Source of the DNA: Pseudomonas amygdali
GTDB taxonomy: Bacteria; Pseudomonadota; Gammaproteobacteria; Pseudomonadales; Pseudomonadaceae
DNA length: 64,000 nucleotides
Direction of reading: 5' to 3'
Assembly (NCBI RefSeq): GCF_002699855.1
Contig: NZ_LKBW01000310.1
Coordinates: 1 to 64,000, forward strand
Part shown: piece after piece, positions 27,065 to 35,732 of the stretch
Layout of the letters: each line of letters opens with the position of its first letter
How positions within the stretch are numbered: position 1 is the first letter of the stretch
Notes under the pieces: generated by a model
Seen by the model: the letters and a program-made list of their open reading frames with translations, nothing else
What the model was told of the DNA's origin: nothing
The model's database searches: none
Position numbers and translations under genes: made by a program

Positions 27065-27376
27065 CTAGCTGAATTGATCCGGGATTTTTGAAGTGTTCAG
27101 GCGCTCGTTCCGTTCATGCAGCACGCGGACGATGAACACGACCTGGCTGCGAACCACATAGCTCACTAAGAAGGGGTAGCGAGTAAGTACCAGCTCGCGT
27201 ACGTCCGGGGCTTGGGAAGGGCGTCCCATACCTGTAAACGTTGCGAGCTGCTCAATGGATTCCAGAATGTTGCTGACGACTTCGTCAGCTCTCTGATGGC
27301 CCATCAGTCCCGCATAATGCTCATGAATCGCTTCCAGATCGCTATCGGCTTTTTCACTTAACTCGATTTGCGGCAC
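27065..27376 (-). CDS. ParE/RelE-superfamily toxin
   Basis: A 103-residue protein with the ParE-type pattern: an N-terminal LSEKADSDLEAIHEHYAG helix, a GRPSQAPDVRELVLTRYPFLVSYVV beta core and a terminal VRVLHERNE strand. ParE proteins poison DNA gyrase; RelE relatives cut mRNA. The ParE assignment rests on pairing with a ribbon-helix-helix antitoxin and on sequence pattern. Its start lies inside the antitoxin gene's 3' end (23-base overlap), so it is translationally coupled. Confidence 0.85.
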   Translation of the reverse strand: MPQIELSEKADSDLEAIHEHYAGLMGHQRADEVVSNILESIEQLATFTGMGRPSQAPDVRELVLTRYPFLVSYVVRSQVVFIVRVLHERNERLNTSKIPDQFS

Positions 27377-27602
27377 GTGCTACCCACTTGGCTTTAACCG
27401 TTTCCAGATTGATCGTCTTTCCTGCATCAATGTCGGCTAAGCCTTCGTCAATGGCTTTCAGGTGCCAGGCTTCTGCTTCGACATAGCGAGACAAAGCACG
27501 TTTCAGGTGGTACTGACGATCACGGTCCGTGGCAAGCGCTAGCTGGTCGAGCATTTCGACCAAGCCTTCTTCGACACGGAATGACAAAACAGGCGATGCC
27601 AT
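27354..27602 (-). CDS. Ribbon-helix-helix antitoxin (ParD/CopG type)
   Basis: An 82-residue protein: N-terminal ribbon-helix-helix DNA-binding domain (PVLSFRVEEGLVEMLDQLA then DRQYHLKRALSRYVEAE) and a C-terminal toxin-wrapping tail. The ATG at 27602 has GGAGG five bases upstream, which decides the start over the upstream in-frame ATG at 27614. It precedes the toxin in the standard antitoxin-first order. Autorepression through the upstream GTATAC repeats is inferred. Confidence 0.86.
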   Translation of the reverse strand: MASPVLSFRVEEGLVEMLDQLALATDRDRQYHLKRALSRYVEAEAWHLKAIDEGLADIDAGKTINLETVKAKWVARAANRVK

Positions 27603-27634
27603 ATTGGCCTCCACGGGTGGTGATTGTAAACAGT

Positions 27635-27661
27635 GTATACAGAATCCTGAAAAGTATACTT
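27635..27661 (-). promoter_or_regulatory. Paired GTATAC palindromes, likely TA operator
   Basis: Two palindromes, GTATAC (27635-27640) and AAGTATACTT (27652-27661), lie 19 bp apart centre to centre just upstream of the antitoxin. Spacing of about two helical turns is what paired ribbon-helix-helix dimers use. Confidence 0.6.
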
Positions 27662-27870
27662 GAGGCTTTGATTGCGCAACAAATTTGTGTGCTTTTCGCC
27701 GAGTTGCTATTCACTTTTTGGAAATCGACAGCAACCCCGAACGCTTGAGCGAAGTCGGGACGATGCCGCCCCATCACCACTCCCAAACTATTCACCCCTC
27801 CCGGTTTCCCCTTTAGCCCTTTCTGATCTATACCTTGGGTTCAACGTTTTGTGAGGCGAGGAGCTATCAG

Positions 27871-28353
27871 ATGTCGGACGTAGATCAGGTACAAAAGTCG
27901 CAACCCTCTCCCAGTCAGAGCCATGATGATGTGATTGCCCAGTTCAAGTGGCAGGGCAAGCAGATCGACTGGTTGCTGCAATGGCTGGTCAAGTTTGTCG
28001 CGAACACCAAGGTGGAGCTGGGCGTGACGCTGTCGGTGGGCGGGAATCTGGTTTCCGGGCACCTGATTTCTCACGACACCTATTTTGAGCAGTTGGCCGA
28101 CGATATTTCGGCGCCGTTCAGTTCGTTTGCCAATGGCACTGACGCGACGATGAAAGAAATGATTCTGTCCTTCAAGCCGGGAGAGTCTTCCGAAGACACG
28201 CCAGCATTCCATTTCATTCACCTGAAGGATTGCCGGACCTATTCCACTGACGGTAATCCGATTTGCGACGCAGGTGTGTTGTGGCGCGGCAGGATCTCGG
28301 CGGTGGACGGCTTCACCATCGGGCTCATCGCTGAAAAACCAGGCGTGTCCTGA
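27871..28353 (+). CDS. gvpU: GvpU-like gas-vesicle accessory protein, orphan
   Basis: A 160-residue protein resembling GvpU: a region about 30-75 with LQWLVKFVANTKVELGVTLS, then VGGNLVSGHLISHDTYFEQLAD, which matches my recollection of the family. In Priestia megaterium GvpU is a gas-vesicle accessory protein that clusters vesicles. No other gvp gene is in this window, so the present role is unknown. The frame is open from 27835, but the ATG at 27871 has AGGAG seven bases upstream. It stands alone between the TA pair and maeA and has its own terminator. Confidence 0.68.
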   Translation: MSDVDQVQKSQPSPSQSHDDVIAQFKWQGKQIDWLLQWLVKFVANTKVELGVTLSVGGNLVSGHLISHDTYFEQLADDISAPFSSFANGTDATMKEMILSFKPGESSEDTPAFHFIHLKDCRTYSTDGNPICDAGVLWRGRISAVDGFTIGLIAEKPGVS

Positions 28354-28362
28354 CCTTTTCAG

Positions 28363-28388
28363 GCCCCGGCTTTCGTCGGGGCGTTCTC
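28363..28388 (+). terminator. Terminator after gvpU-like gene
   Basis: GCCCCG (28363-28368) pairs with CGGGGC (28377-28382), followed by GTTCTC. A moderate intrinsic terminator. Confidence 0.65.
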
Positions 28389-28478
28389 ATCCATTCTGAT
28401 GACGGTCTCCAGCGTGCTATGTGCACCCGCTGGTCAGGAAGGCTGCGCCGGTAGTAGCGTCACTTAGCCATTCTTTGC

Positions 28479-28493
28479 GCGACAAAATGTCGC
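28479..28493. promoter_or_regulatory. Palindrome upstream of maeA
   Basis: A perfect 6-bp inverted repeat, GCGACA and TGTCGC, around AAA, about 170 bp before the malic enzyme start. It could be an operator; the cognate regulator is unknown. Confidence 0.35.
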
Positions 28494-28664
28494 AATGGGC
28501 CTTTAGCCGGGTAATATGTTCGCCCTGACCTTACACGCCGAATGGTTTTCGGCATGGCCTGATAGAGAACTGGCGACAAGAAAAAATAACAAGAAACGAG
28601 CCAGGCTGCCCGCCTCGGTCGACGTAAAGAATTAATGAGTAGACGAAAAAGGCGATTAGAGAAA

Positions 28665-30356
28665 ATGACCAAAACTTCGCGACCTTTGTATATTTCCTAT
28701 GCAGGACCCTCACTGCTGGAAATGCCCCTGCTGAACAAAGGCAGTGCCTTCACCCCGCAAGAGCGGGTCGAATTCAATCTGATCGGGCTCCTGCCGCAGA
28801 ACGTAGAGACTATCGAAGAGCAAGTCACCCGGGTCTACAGCCAGTACAAGCAGTGCGCGAGCGATCTGGACAAGCATATTTACCTGCGTTCGATCCAGGA
28901 CAACAACGAAACCCTGTTCTTCCGCCTGCTGGACTCGCATCTGGACGAGATGCTGCCGATTATCTACACCCCGACGGTGGGCCAGGCGTGTCAGGAATTC
29001 TCCAAGATCTACCGCACGCACCGTGGCCTGTTCATTTCCTACCCCGAGCGTGACCGCATCGATGACATTCTGCGCAGCGCCACCAAAGACCGGATCAAAA
29101 TCATTGTCGTGACCGACAGCGAGCGAATTCTCGGTCTGGGCGACCAGGGTATCGGTGGCATGGGCATTCCGATTGGCAAACTGTCGCTGTACACCGCCTG
29201 TGGCGGAATCAGCCCTGCCTACACGCTGCCGATAGTGCTGGATGTGGGCACCAACAACCGTGAGCTGCTGGATGACCCGATTTACATGGGCTGGCGTCAC
29301 GAGCGGGTATCAGGCAAGGAATACGAAGACTTTATCGCGCTGTTCATCGACGCGGTGCAGCGTCGCTGGCCCGACGTGTTATTGCAGTTCGAAGATTTTG
29401 CCCAGTCCAACGCCATGCCGTTGCTAGAGAAGTATCGGGATGAGCTGTGCTGCTTCAACGATGACATTCAGGGCACTGCGTCGGTTGCCGTGGGTACATT
29501 GCTGGCGGCCTGCAAGGCCAAGAATGAAACCCTTGGCCAGCAGAAAGTGGTGTTTGTCGGTGCCGGTTCGGCGGGCTGCGGGATCGCCGAGCACATCATC
29601 GCAGCGATGCGCATCGAAGGCCTGAGTGAAAGCGAAGCGCGCAAACGTATCTTCATGGTTGATCGCTTCGGCCTGCTGACCGAAAGCATGGATAACCTGC
29701 TCGATTTCCAGAAGCGCCTGGCGCAAAAGACCGCCGATGTGTCTGGCTGGACTGCTGGCACAGAAGCCTTCCCGCAGTTGCTCGACGTGGTGACGAACGC
29801 CGGGGCCACGGTGTTGATCGGCGTGTCCGGGCAGCGTGGTCTGTTCACCGAGCAAGTGATTCGCGAACTGCACAAACATTGCGCCAAACCACTGGTAATG
29901 CCGCTATCCAACCCGACTTCCAAGGTAGAAGCCACGCCGGAAGAAATCCTGCGCTGGACGGATGGCAATGCGCTGGTTGCTACCGGCAGTCCGTTCGCGC
30001 CGGTGGAGATCAACGGTCGCACCGTGCACATCGCTCAGTGCAACAACTCCTATATCTTTCCGGGCATCGGCCTCGGCGTGGTGGCTTGCAAGGCGTCGCG
30101 CATCACCGACCGTATGCTGATGGCGGCATCCAATGCGCTGGCCGAGTGTTCGCCGATGGTCACGGGGCAGGGCGATGCGGTGTTGCCGCCACTCAAGGAA
30201 ATTCAGCAAGTGAGTCGTAAAATTGCGCTGGCTGTTGCCAAAGAGGCCCAGGCTGAAGGCTTGGCACTGGAAACTTCCGAAGAGGCACTGCTTGAAGCCA
30301 TCGAGCGTAATTTCTGGCTGCCGGGCTATCGTGCCTATCGCCGTCGTTCGGTCTGA
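28665..30356 (+). CDS. maeA: NAD-dependent malic enzyme
   Basis: A 563-residue malate dehydrogenase (oxaloacetate-decarboxylating) making pyruvate, CO2 and NADH. The N-terminal malic domain has LPIIYTPTVGQACQEFS and metal-binding FEDFAQSNA and FNDDIQGTA. The nucleotide fold GAGSAGCGIAEHI near 315 is typical of the NAD-linked SfcA type. I use the ATG at 28665 (MTKTSRPLYISY); an in-frame ATG at 28635 would add ten basic residues. Together with the DctA gene at 62222 it fits growth on C4-dicarboxylates, though they are not adjacent. Confidence 0.94.
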   Translation: MTKTSRPLYISYAGPSLLEMPLLNKGSAFTPQERVEFNLIGLLPQNVETIEEQVTRVYSQYKQCASDLDKHIYLRSIQDNNETLFFRLLDSHLDEMLPIIYTPTVGQACQEFSKIYRTHRGLFISYPERDRIDDILRSATKDRIKIIVVTDSERILGLGDQGIGGMGIPIGKLSLYTACGGISPAYTLPIVLDVGTNNRELLDDPIYMGWRHERVSGKEYEDFIALFIDAVQRRWPDVLLQFEDFAQSNAMPLLEKYRDELCCFNDDIQGTASVAVGTLLAACKAKNETLGQQKVVFVGAGSAGCGIAEHIIAAMRIEGLSESEARKRIFMVDRFGLLTESMDNLLDFQKRLAQKTADVSGWTAGTEAFPQLLDVVTNAGATVLIGVSGQRGLFTEQVIRELHKHCAKPLVMPLSNPTSKVEATPEEILRWTDGNALVATGSPFAPVEINGRTVHIAQCNNSYIFPGIGLGVVACKASRITDRMLMAASNALAECSPMVTGQGDAVLPPLKEIQQVSRKIALAVAKEAQAEGLALETSEEALLEAIERNFWLPGYRAYRRRSV

Positions 30357-30376
30357 TCGAGCGTTTCCAGAGTGAC

Positions 30377-30424
30377 AGCGTCTGCGCTTGCTTGCTTGCT
30401 TGCTTGCTTGCGCAGACGCTTTGT
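30377..30424 (+). terminator. Terminator with a tetranucleotide-repeat loop
   Basis: Arms AGCGTCTGCGC (30377-30387) and GCGCAGACGCT (30410-30420) flank a 22-base loop made of tandem CTTG units, followed by a short T-rich stretch. It terminates maeA. Confidence 0.75.
30387..30410. repeat. (CTTG)6 microsatellite
   Basis: Six perfect tandem copies of CTTG in the loop of the maeA terminator. Repeat number would be expected to vary between strains by slippage. Confidence 0.95.
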
Positions 30425-30603
30425 TGGCGGAGTAAGTGCACGTTTATGGGCGCGTATTGCTTCACGGTGAAATAAGCTTCATTCAACCCAATCCTCTCAC
30501 CGTTTTCACATAAAATTGATGAAGCGCTGCCTACAGTGCGCGCCATCGGGAGTTATCTGGCTCCTAAATGCCCGATGCATATTAATTCGATAAGCAGACC
30601 ACG

Positions 30604-32247
30604 ATGCCGACACCCAGAACTGTTCGTCCAGAGGTTGTTACCTTACTTGCCAGCGCCTTTCTGTTACTGGGTTTCAATATAAATCTGTGGCAGCATCTTT
30701 TCGCGATTACCAGCTCCGATGCCAAAGGCCTGGCCATGCGTTTTGCATTCGGGCTGATGATTTTCTGCGTATTCAATATCGTTCTGACGCTGTTGGCATT
30801 TCGCCGTGTGTTTAAGCCTGTGGTAATCGCTCTGTTTATGATCAGCGCCGGGGTGGTGTATTTTATGACCGAGTACGGTGTCATGATTGACGCCGGGATG
30901 TTCCGAAACTTCGCCGAAACCAACGTGACGGAAGTGCAAGGGCTGCTGTCTTTTAAACTGGCGTTGTATATCGTTCTGTTGGGCGTACTGCCTTCGCTGA
31001 TTCTATGGAAACTGCCGATCAGCTACCGTCGCTGGCACCTGGAACTGTTCAGCAAGCTGGTGGTAGGCGTGGTCTGTTGCGTGGCAATAGGCGGCGTTGC
31101 GCTGGCGAATTATCAAGGCTTGTCCTCGTTGTTCCGCAACCATCACGAATTGCGCCTGATGGTCGTGCCAAGCAATTACATCGGTGCCTCGATTGGCTAC
31201 CTGAGCGAGCAGGTGATCTCCGCACAGCGCCCGTTCGTCAAGATTGGCGAGGACGCCAAACGGTCGGCGGACTGGGCCACGCATGCCCGTAAGTCGTTGA
31301 CCGTACTGGTGGTGGGCGAAAGTGCCTGTGCCGAAAACTTCGGGATTCTTGGCTATGGTCGCGACACCACGCCCAACCTGAACAAGGAGAGCGGGTTGGT
31401 GGCGTTTACCGATGTTTACTCGTGCGGCACCGAAACCGCAGTGTCGGTGCCGTGCATGTTCTCCAACATGGGTCGCAAGAACTACAACGCAACCAAGGCC
31501 CGTAATCAGGAAGGTTTGCTGGATGTCCTGAAACGTGCCGGTATAGAAGTGGTGTGGCGTGATAATCAGGCCGGCTGCAAAGGGACCTGTGATCGAGTGA
31601 CCTTCCAGGATGTCAGTAATCTCAAGGACCCGCTGCTGTGCAACAGCCATGAATGCCGCGACGAGATACTGTTGCAAAACCTGCAGGGTTTTATCGACAG
31701 CCTCGACAAGGACACTGTTCTGGTGCTGCACCAGATGGGTAGCCATGGCCCTGAATACTTCAAGCGTTACCCTAAAGAGTTTGAAAAGTTTACGCCGGTG
31801 TGTGAAAGCAATGCCTTGAACAATTGCAGCCGGGACAGCATCGTCAATGCCTACGACAACACACTGTTGTATACCGATCACGTACTGGCCACGTTGATTG
31901 ATCTGTTGCGCAGTAATCAAAACAAGGTCGACACTGCCATGGTGTACCTGTCGGACCATGGTGAGTCGCTTGGCGAGTACAACTTGTTCTTGCACGGCAC
32001 ACCGTATGTACTGGCTCCTGATCAGCAAAAGCATGTGCCGATGCTTATCTGGTTGTCCGATACCTATCAGAAGTCCTTTGCAGTCAGCCCGGAGTGCCTG
32101 GCCAAACAGCGCAATGCGCCGTTGAGCCAGGACAATCTCTTTCATTCAATGCTCGGCTTGTTGAAAGTCGACACCCAGGTCTACAACCCAAGCCTGGATA
32201 TGTTCTCCGGGTGCCGCACTGAGCTGGCGGCCGCTGACAAGCAGTAA
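30604..32247 (+). CDS. eptA: Lipid A phosphoethanolamine transferase EptA
   Basis: A 547-residue inner-membrane enzyme that adds phosphoethanolamine to lipid A phosphates, lowering negative charge and polymyxin sensitivity. Five N-terminal transmembrane helices (about 10-205) precede a periplasmic alkaline-phosphatase-fold sulfatase domain (VVGESACAENFG near 238, the CGTETAVSVPCMF nucleophile threonine near 280, and YLSDHGESLGE near 450). In many relatives the first motif reads GESARAENF; here it has Cys. The gene stands alone and has its own upstream region of about 250 bp. PmrAB-type control is common in the family but no box was identified. Confidence 0.92.
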   Translation: MPTPRTVRPEVVTLLASAFLLLGFNINLWQHLFAITSSDAKGLAMRFAFGLMIFCVFNIVLTLLAFRRVFKPVVIALFMISAGVVYFMTEYGVMIDAGMFRNFAETNVTEVQGLLSFKLALYIVLLGVLPSLILWKLPISYRRWHLELFSKLVVGVVCCVAIGGVALANYQGLSSLFRNHHELRLMVVPSNYIGASIGYLSEQVISAQRPFVKIGEDAKRSADWATHARKSLTVLVVGESACAENFGILGYGRDTTPNLNKESGLVAFTDVYSCGTETAVSVPCMFSNMGRKNYNATKARNQEGLLDVLKRAGIEVVWRDNQAGCKGTCDRVTFQDVSNLKDPLLCNSHECRDEILLQNLQGFIDSLDKDTVLVLHQMGSHGPEYFKRYPKEFEKFTPVCESNALNNCSRDSIVNAYDNTLLYTDHVLATLIDLLRSNQNKVDTAMVYLSDHGESLGEYNLFLHGTPYVLAPDQQKHVPMLIWLSDTYQKSFAVSPECLAKQRNAPLSQDNLFHSMLGLLKVDTQVYNPSLDMFSGCRTELAAADKQ

Positions 32248-32270
32248 AATCTGTGCTTGCTCAGGATAGA

Positions 32271-32305
32271 GATCGTTTCCACGCTTGCGTGGGGACGCTC
32301 ATCCT
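32271..32305. repeat. Degenerate intergenic hairpin repeat, P. syringae-like
   Basis: GATCGTTTCCACGC-TT-GCGTGGGGACGC resembles the GATCGTTCCCACGC...GCGTGGGAACG palindromes I associate with P. syringae intergenic regions, with mismatches in the stem. It may also terminate eptA. Copy number cannot be judged from one window. Confidence 0.5.
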
Positions 32306-32435
32306 TGGCCCTTTTGCCAGGCAACAGTTCCTCCTGTCCGTCATTTGCGTGAAGATACGCCAGACCGGGACGACAGACGCGCGATAATCTCCCATCACGA
32401 TATATACTGCGCGCCATTGTTGAAGGGAGAGCCGT

Positions 32436-33569
32436 GTGGCCATCGATATTCACTGGATTCGCGACGACGACAGCCTCGCCCGGCATTGCGCAGAATGGCA
32501 GTTGCTGCCTTTTGTCGCGCTCGACACCGAGTTTATGCGGGTCGATACTTTTTATCCGATAGCAGCGCTACTGCAGATTGGCGACGGGCAAAGCGCCTGG
32601 CTTATTGATCCTTTGCTGATCAACGACTGGCGGCCGCTGTCCGCGTTGCTTGAAAACCCCGACGTCATCAAAGTGGTGCACGCGTGCAGCGAGGACGTCG
32701 AAGTTTTGCTGCGTCTGACTGGCAGCCTGCCGGTGCCGTTGTTTGATACCCAGTTGGCAGCCGCTTACCTGAACCTCGGTTTTTCCATGGGCTATTCGCG
32801 TCTGGTGCAGGAGGTCCTCAACATCGACCTGCCCAAGGGCGAAACCCGTTCTGACTGGCTGCAACGTCCGCTGTCGGAAACGCAGATCAGCTATGCCGCT
32901 GAAGATGCAGTGCACCTTGCCGAGCTTTTCTCCATCCTGCGCCCGCGTTTGTCCGATGACAAATACGCCTGGCTGCTGGATGACGGTGCTGAACTGGTCG
33001 CCAACCTGCGCCGCGAAGTTGACCCGTACGAGGTGTACCGTGAGGCCAAACTGGCCTGGAAACTGTCCCGCGCCCAGTTGGCGGTGCTGCGTGAGTTGTG
33101 TGCCTGGCGTGAGCGCGAGGCGCGCGCCCGCAACCTGCCGCGCAACCGCATTGTGCGTGAGCACTCGCTGTGGCCATTGGCCAAGACGCAGCCGGATAAC
33201 CTCGCTGCACTGGGGCGTATCGAAGACATGCACCCGCGCACCGTTCGCCATGACGGCGAGTTTCTGCTTGAGCTGATAAAGACCGCAGGCACGCTTCCGC
33301 CAGAAGAGTGGCCGCCTGCATTGCCTGAGCCACTGCCCATTGATGCGGCCGGGTCGATCAAGCGTCTGCGTGCAATCGGTCAGCAATACGCCGAGCAACT
33401 GGACATGGCCCCGGAGTTGATGCTGCGCAAGAAGACTCTCGAAGCGCTGCTCAAGAGCGGCTACCCCGACGGTCCTTACCAATTGCCCGTCTCGCTGCGT
33501 GGCTGGCGTCGCGAGTTGATGGGTCAGGCGCTGCTGGACAGCCTGGCCACCCCCGGAGAACAGTCTTGA
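32436..33569 (+). CDS. rnd: Ribonuclease D
   Basis: A 377-residue DEDD-family 3'-5' exoribonuclease that trims tRNA precursors and other RNAs. Exo I residues D30 and E32 lie in ALDTEFMRVDTF, Exo II in HACSEDVEVL near 90, and Exo III in YAAEDAVHL near 155. An HRDC domain (about 210-290) follows. The start is GTG at 32436, with GGGAGA upstream. Its stop overlaps the TTG start of the YcgL gene. Confidence 0.95.
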   Translation: MAIDIHWIRDDDSLARHCAEWQLLPFVALDTEFMRVDTFYPIAALLQIGDGQSAWLIDPLLINDWRPLSALLENPDVIKVVHACSEDVEVLLRLTGSLPVPLFDTQLAAAYLNLGFSMGYSRLVQEVLNIDLPKGETRSDWLQRPLSETQISYAAEDAVHLAELFSILRPRLSDDKYAWLLDDGAELVANLRREVDPYEVYREAKLAWKLSRAQLAVLRELCAWREREARARNLPRNRIVREHSLWPLAKTQPDNLAALGRIEDMHPRTVRHDGEFLLELIKTAGTLPPEEWPPALPEPLPIDAAGSIKRLRAIGQQYAEQLDMAPELMLRKKTLEALLKSGYPDGPYQLPVSLRGWRRELMGQALLDSLATPGEQS

Positions 33570-33859
33570 AGCGTATCTGCTCGATTTATCGCAGCCCGAA
33601 AAGAAACGAGATGTACCTTTACGTCTTGAAAAGCGATGTCCTCAAACGCGTGCCGCCTGAACTGCTGGTCGCGTTTGGCAAGCCGGTTCATGCATTTGAC
33701 CTGGTCCTGAGTCCCGAGCGTGCGCTGTCGCGCGAGGACATCAATGTGGTGCTGGAGAATCTCGACAGCCAGGGCTATCACCTGCAGATGCCCCCTGCCG
33801 AAGATGACTACATCGAGCATTTGCCGGAAGAGCTGCTGCGCCGCAACGATCCGATGTAA
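33566..33859 (+). CDS. YcgL-domain protein
   Basis: A 97-residue YcgL-family protein (MKRICSIYRSPKRNEMYLYV start). Function is unknown; it is linked to RNase D by position in many gammaproteobacteria. It starts at TTG inside the last codons of rnd, so the two are coupled. Confidence 0.9.
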   Translation: MKRICSIYRSPKRNEMYLYVLKSDVLKRVPPELLVAFGKPVHAFDLVLSPERALSREDINVVLENLDSQGYHLQMPPAEDDYIEHLPEELLRRNDPM

Positions 33860-33929
33860 TGGTTGCTCACGTTGTAAAGCGGTCCACATCGCCGTGGGCT
33901 GCCTGTCCTGTTTTTAAGGTTTTTGAAAC

Positions 33930-34862
33930 ATGCGCGTTCTGATTGCCGAGCACGATTATCACGTTTACACCCAATTGTTGCGCAAGGCTGCGCCTGACCT
34001 GGAAGTCTTCAGCACGGGCGACTCCGCCGAGCTGTCGCGAATGGCCAGCGATTGCCCGGTCTGGCTGGGACAGCCGGACCTGATGGCCAACCTGCTGCGT
34101 CAAGGGCACAAGCCTCAGTGGCTGCAATCCACCTGGGCGGGCATCACGCCACTGCTGGCCGACAGCCTCTCGCGCGAATATCGCCTGACGCGTGCAGTCG
34201 GGATTTTCGGTCAGGTCATGGCCGAATTCGTTTTGACCTACATGCTCGGTCACGAGCGTGAGGTGCTGGCGCGTTTGATGAGTCAGGTCGAGCGCAAGTG
34301 GGACAATCGTACTGGCCAGAGCCTGTCTGGTCGCAAGGTATTGATCGTGGGCGCCGGTGATATCGGCCAGCGTGTCGCCGAGTTTCTTTTGCCGTTCGGT
34401 GTGCACGTCTACGGCGTGGCCTCCAGTGCGCGCACTCAGGCGCCGTTCATCGAGGTAACAGCGCTGTCTGACATGACGCGGCTGCTTGGCGAGATGGATT
34501 ACGTCATCAATCTACTGCCCAACACACCTGAGACCCACGACCTGTATGACGCGAAGCTGTTCGCCAGCTTCAAGCCAACGGCGCTGTTCATTAACGTTGG
34601 GCGCGGTGTAGCGGTTGTGGACGCAGATCTGGTCGAGGCGTTGAAGGAAGGCCATCTGGCCGGTGCGGTCATTGACGTCTGCCGTCAGGAGCCTTTGCCG
34701 CAGCGCCATCCATTCTGGACCGCCTATGGTCTGCTGTTGACCGGTCACAGTTCGGCACCGACATCGCCGGTAGCCATGACCGAGCTTTTCGTTGAAAACC
34801 TCAAGGCGTTTCAGGCTGGAGAAGCACTGCGCGGAGAGGTCGATTTTTCGCGAGGTTATTGA
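33930..34862 (+). CDS. D-2-hydroxyacid dehydrogenase
   Basis: A 310-residue NAD(P)-binding oxidoreductase of the D-isomer-specific 2-hydroxyacid family, possibly glyoxylate/hydroxypyruvate reductase-like. The Rossmann motif VGAGDIGQRVAEF is near 136-148. The catalytic Arg is in NVGRGVAVVD, the Glu in CRQEPLPQRHP and the His in LTGHSSAPT. The exact substrate is not predictable. A long perfect inverted repeat follows the stop. Confidence 0.9.
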   Translation: MRVLIAEHDYHVYTQLLRKAAPDLEVFSTGDSAELSRMASDCPVWLGQPDLMANLLRQGHKPQWLQSTWAGITPLLADSLSREYRLTRAVGIFGQVMAEFVLTYMLGHEREVLARLMSQVERKWDNRTGQSLSGRKVLIVGAGDIGQRVAEFLLPFGVHVYGVASSARTQAPFIEVTALSDMTRLLGEMDYVINLLPNTPETHDLYDAKLFASFKPTALFINVGRGVAVVDADLVEALKEGHLAGAVIDVCRQEPLPQRHPFWTAYGLLLTGHSSAPTSPVAMTELFVENLKAFQAGEALRGEVDFSRGY

Positions 34863-34873
34863 AGCCGTTCCGA

Positions 34874-34901
34874 ACGAGCCGACGTTTAGGCGTCGGCTCG
34901 T
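34874..34901. terminator. Bidirectional hairpin
   Basis: Perfect arms ACGAGCCGACG (34874-34884) and CGTCGGCTCGT (34891-34901), loop TTTAGG, between two convergent genes. Confidence 0.75.
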
Positions 34902-34927
34902 CGGCATCGATTGCAGAGAACAGTCAG

Positions 34928-35521
34928 TTACAGCGAAAAATCACCCTCAGCAGCCAGTTCTGCCAGTGGCTTGCGCGGGCTTGGCGCTTCGCGGCCTTGC
35001 AGGTATTCCGGCAGCGTCGACTTGTCACCGATTTTGCCGATGGCTACGGCAGCGTGCAGTGCGTAATCCTCTGGAATGTTCAGCTCCTTGCGGGTCAGAT
35101 CCTGATCGAAGCCCGCCATGCCGTGGGTGTGCCAGCCGCTCAGGCTCGCTTGCAGCGCAAGATAACCCCAGGCCGAGCCGGTATCGAAGGTGTGCCACAA
35201 GGCCGGGCTTTCTTCGGTTGCGCCTGGCGCGACGAAGGTGGTCTTGGAGACAATGATCACCAATGCTGCTGCATGTTGCGCCCAGCTGCGGTTGAACTCG
35301 TTCAGCAGGCCCAGATAACGCTCCCAGTTTGGCGTATCGCGACGTGCATAGAGAAAGCGCCAGGGCTGCGAGTTATACGCCGAGGGTGCCCAGCGTGCCG
35401 CTTCGAAAAAGCTCAGCAGGGTTTCCTGATCGATGCTTTCGCCACTGAATGCACGTGGCGACCAGCGTTCGGTGAATTGCGGGTCGATAGGGTGATCGGC
35501 GATGCGAGGGTTCGTGCTCAT
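34928..35521 (-). CDS. Nitroreductase-family flavoprotein
   Basis: A 197-residue nitroreductase-fold (FMN, homodimeric) enzyme: RWSPRAFSGESID near 20 and FEAARWAPSAYNSQPWRFLYA near 40 are family FMN-binding signatures, followed by IGKIGDKSTLPEYL at the C terminus. Substrate unknown; members reduce nitroaromatics, quinones or other acceptors. The ATG at 35521 has AAGGA five bases upstream; the upstream in-frame ATG at 35584 does not. Confidence 0.88.
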   Translation of the reverse strand: MSTNPRIADHPIDPQFTERWSPRAFSGESIDQETLLSFFEAARWAPSAYNSQPWRFLYARRDTPNWERYLGLLNEFNRSWAQHAAALVIIVSKTTFVAPGATEESPALWHTFDTGSAWGYLALQASLSGWHTHGMAGFDQDLTRKELNIPEDYALHAAVAIGKIGDKSTLPEYLQGREAPSPRKPLAELAAEGDFSL

Positions 35522-35732
35522 GAAAGTCCTTGATAGCGAAGGTGAAAAACGAGCGTGGCTTGATGGGCCGTGGTCGGCAGGCATCGCTTGAGCGCACTGG
35601 AAAACCCGTTAACGCTACTGTTTTGCACTGTCGCTGACAAGTCCCGGCTACCGGCAGTCGCAAGTGCTTGGCCCGCACCCCTTGTACCTCTAGACTGACA
35701 GCCTTTTCATTTTCGATACCGTTGTCCGAACC

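Larger units (their letters stand above)
28354..28664. other. Intergenic region, gvpU-like / maeA
   Basis: About 311 bp holding the gvpU terminator (28363-28388) and the maeA upstream region with a GCGACA-AAA-TGTCGC palindrome at 28479-28493. Short frames here have no family character. Confidence 0.5.
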
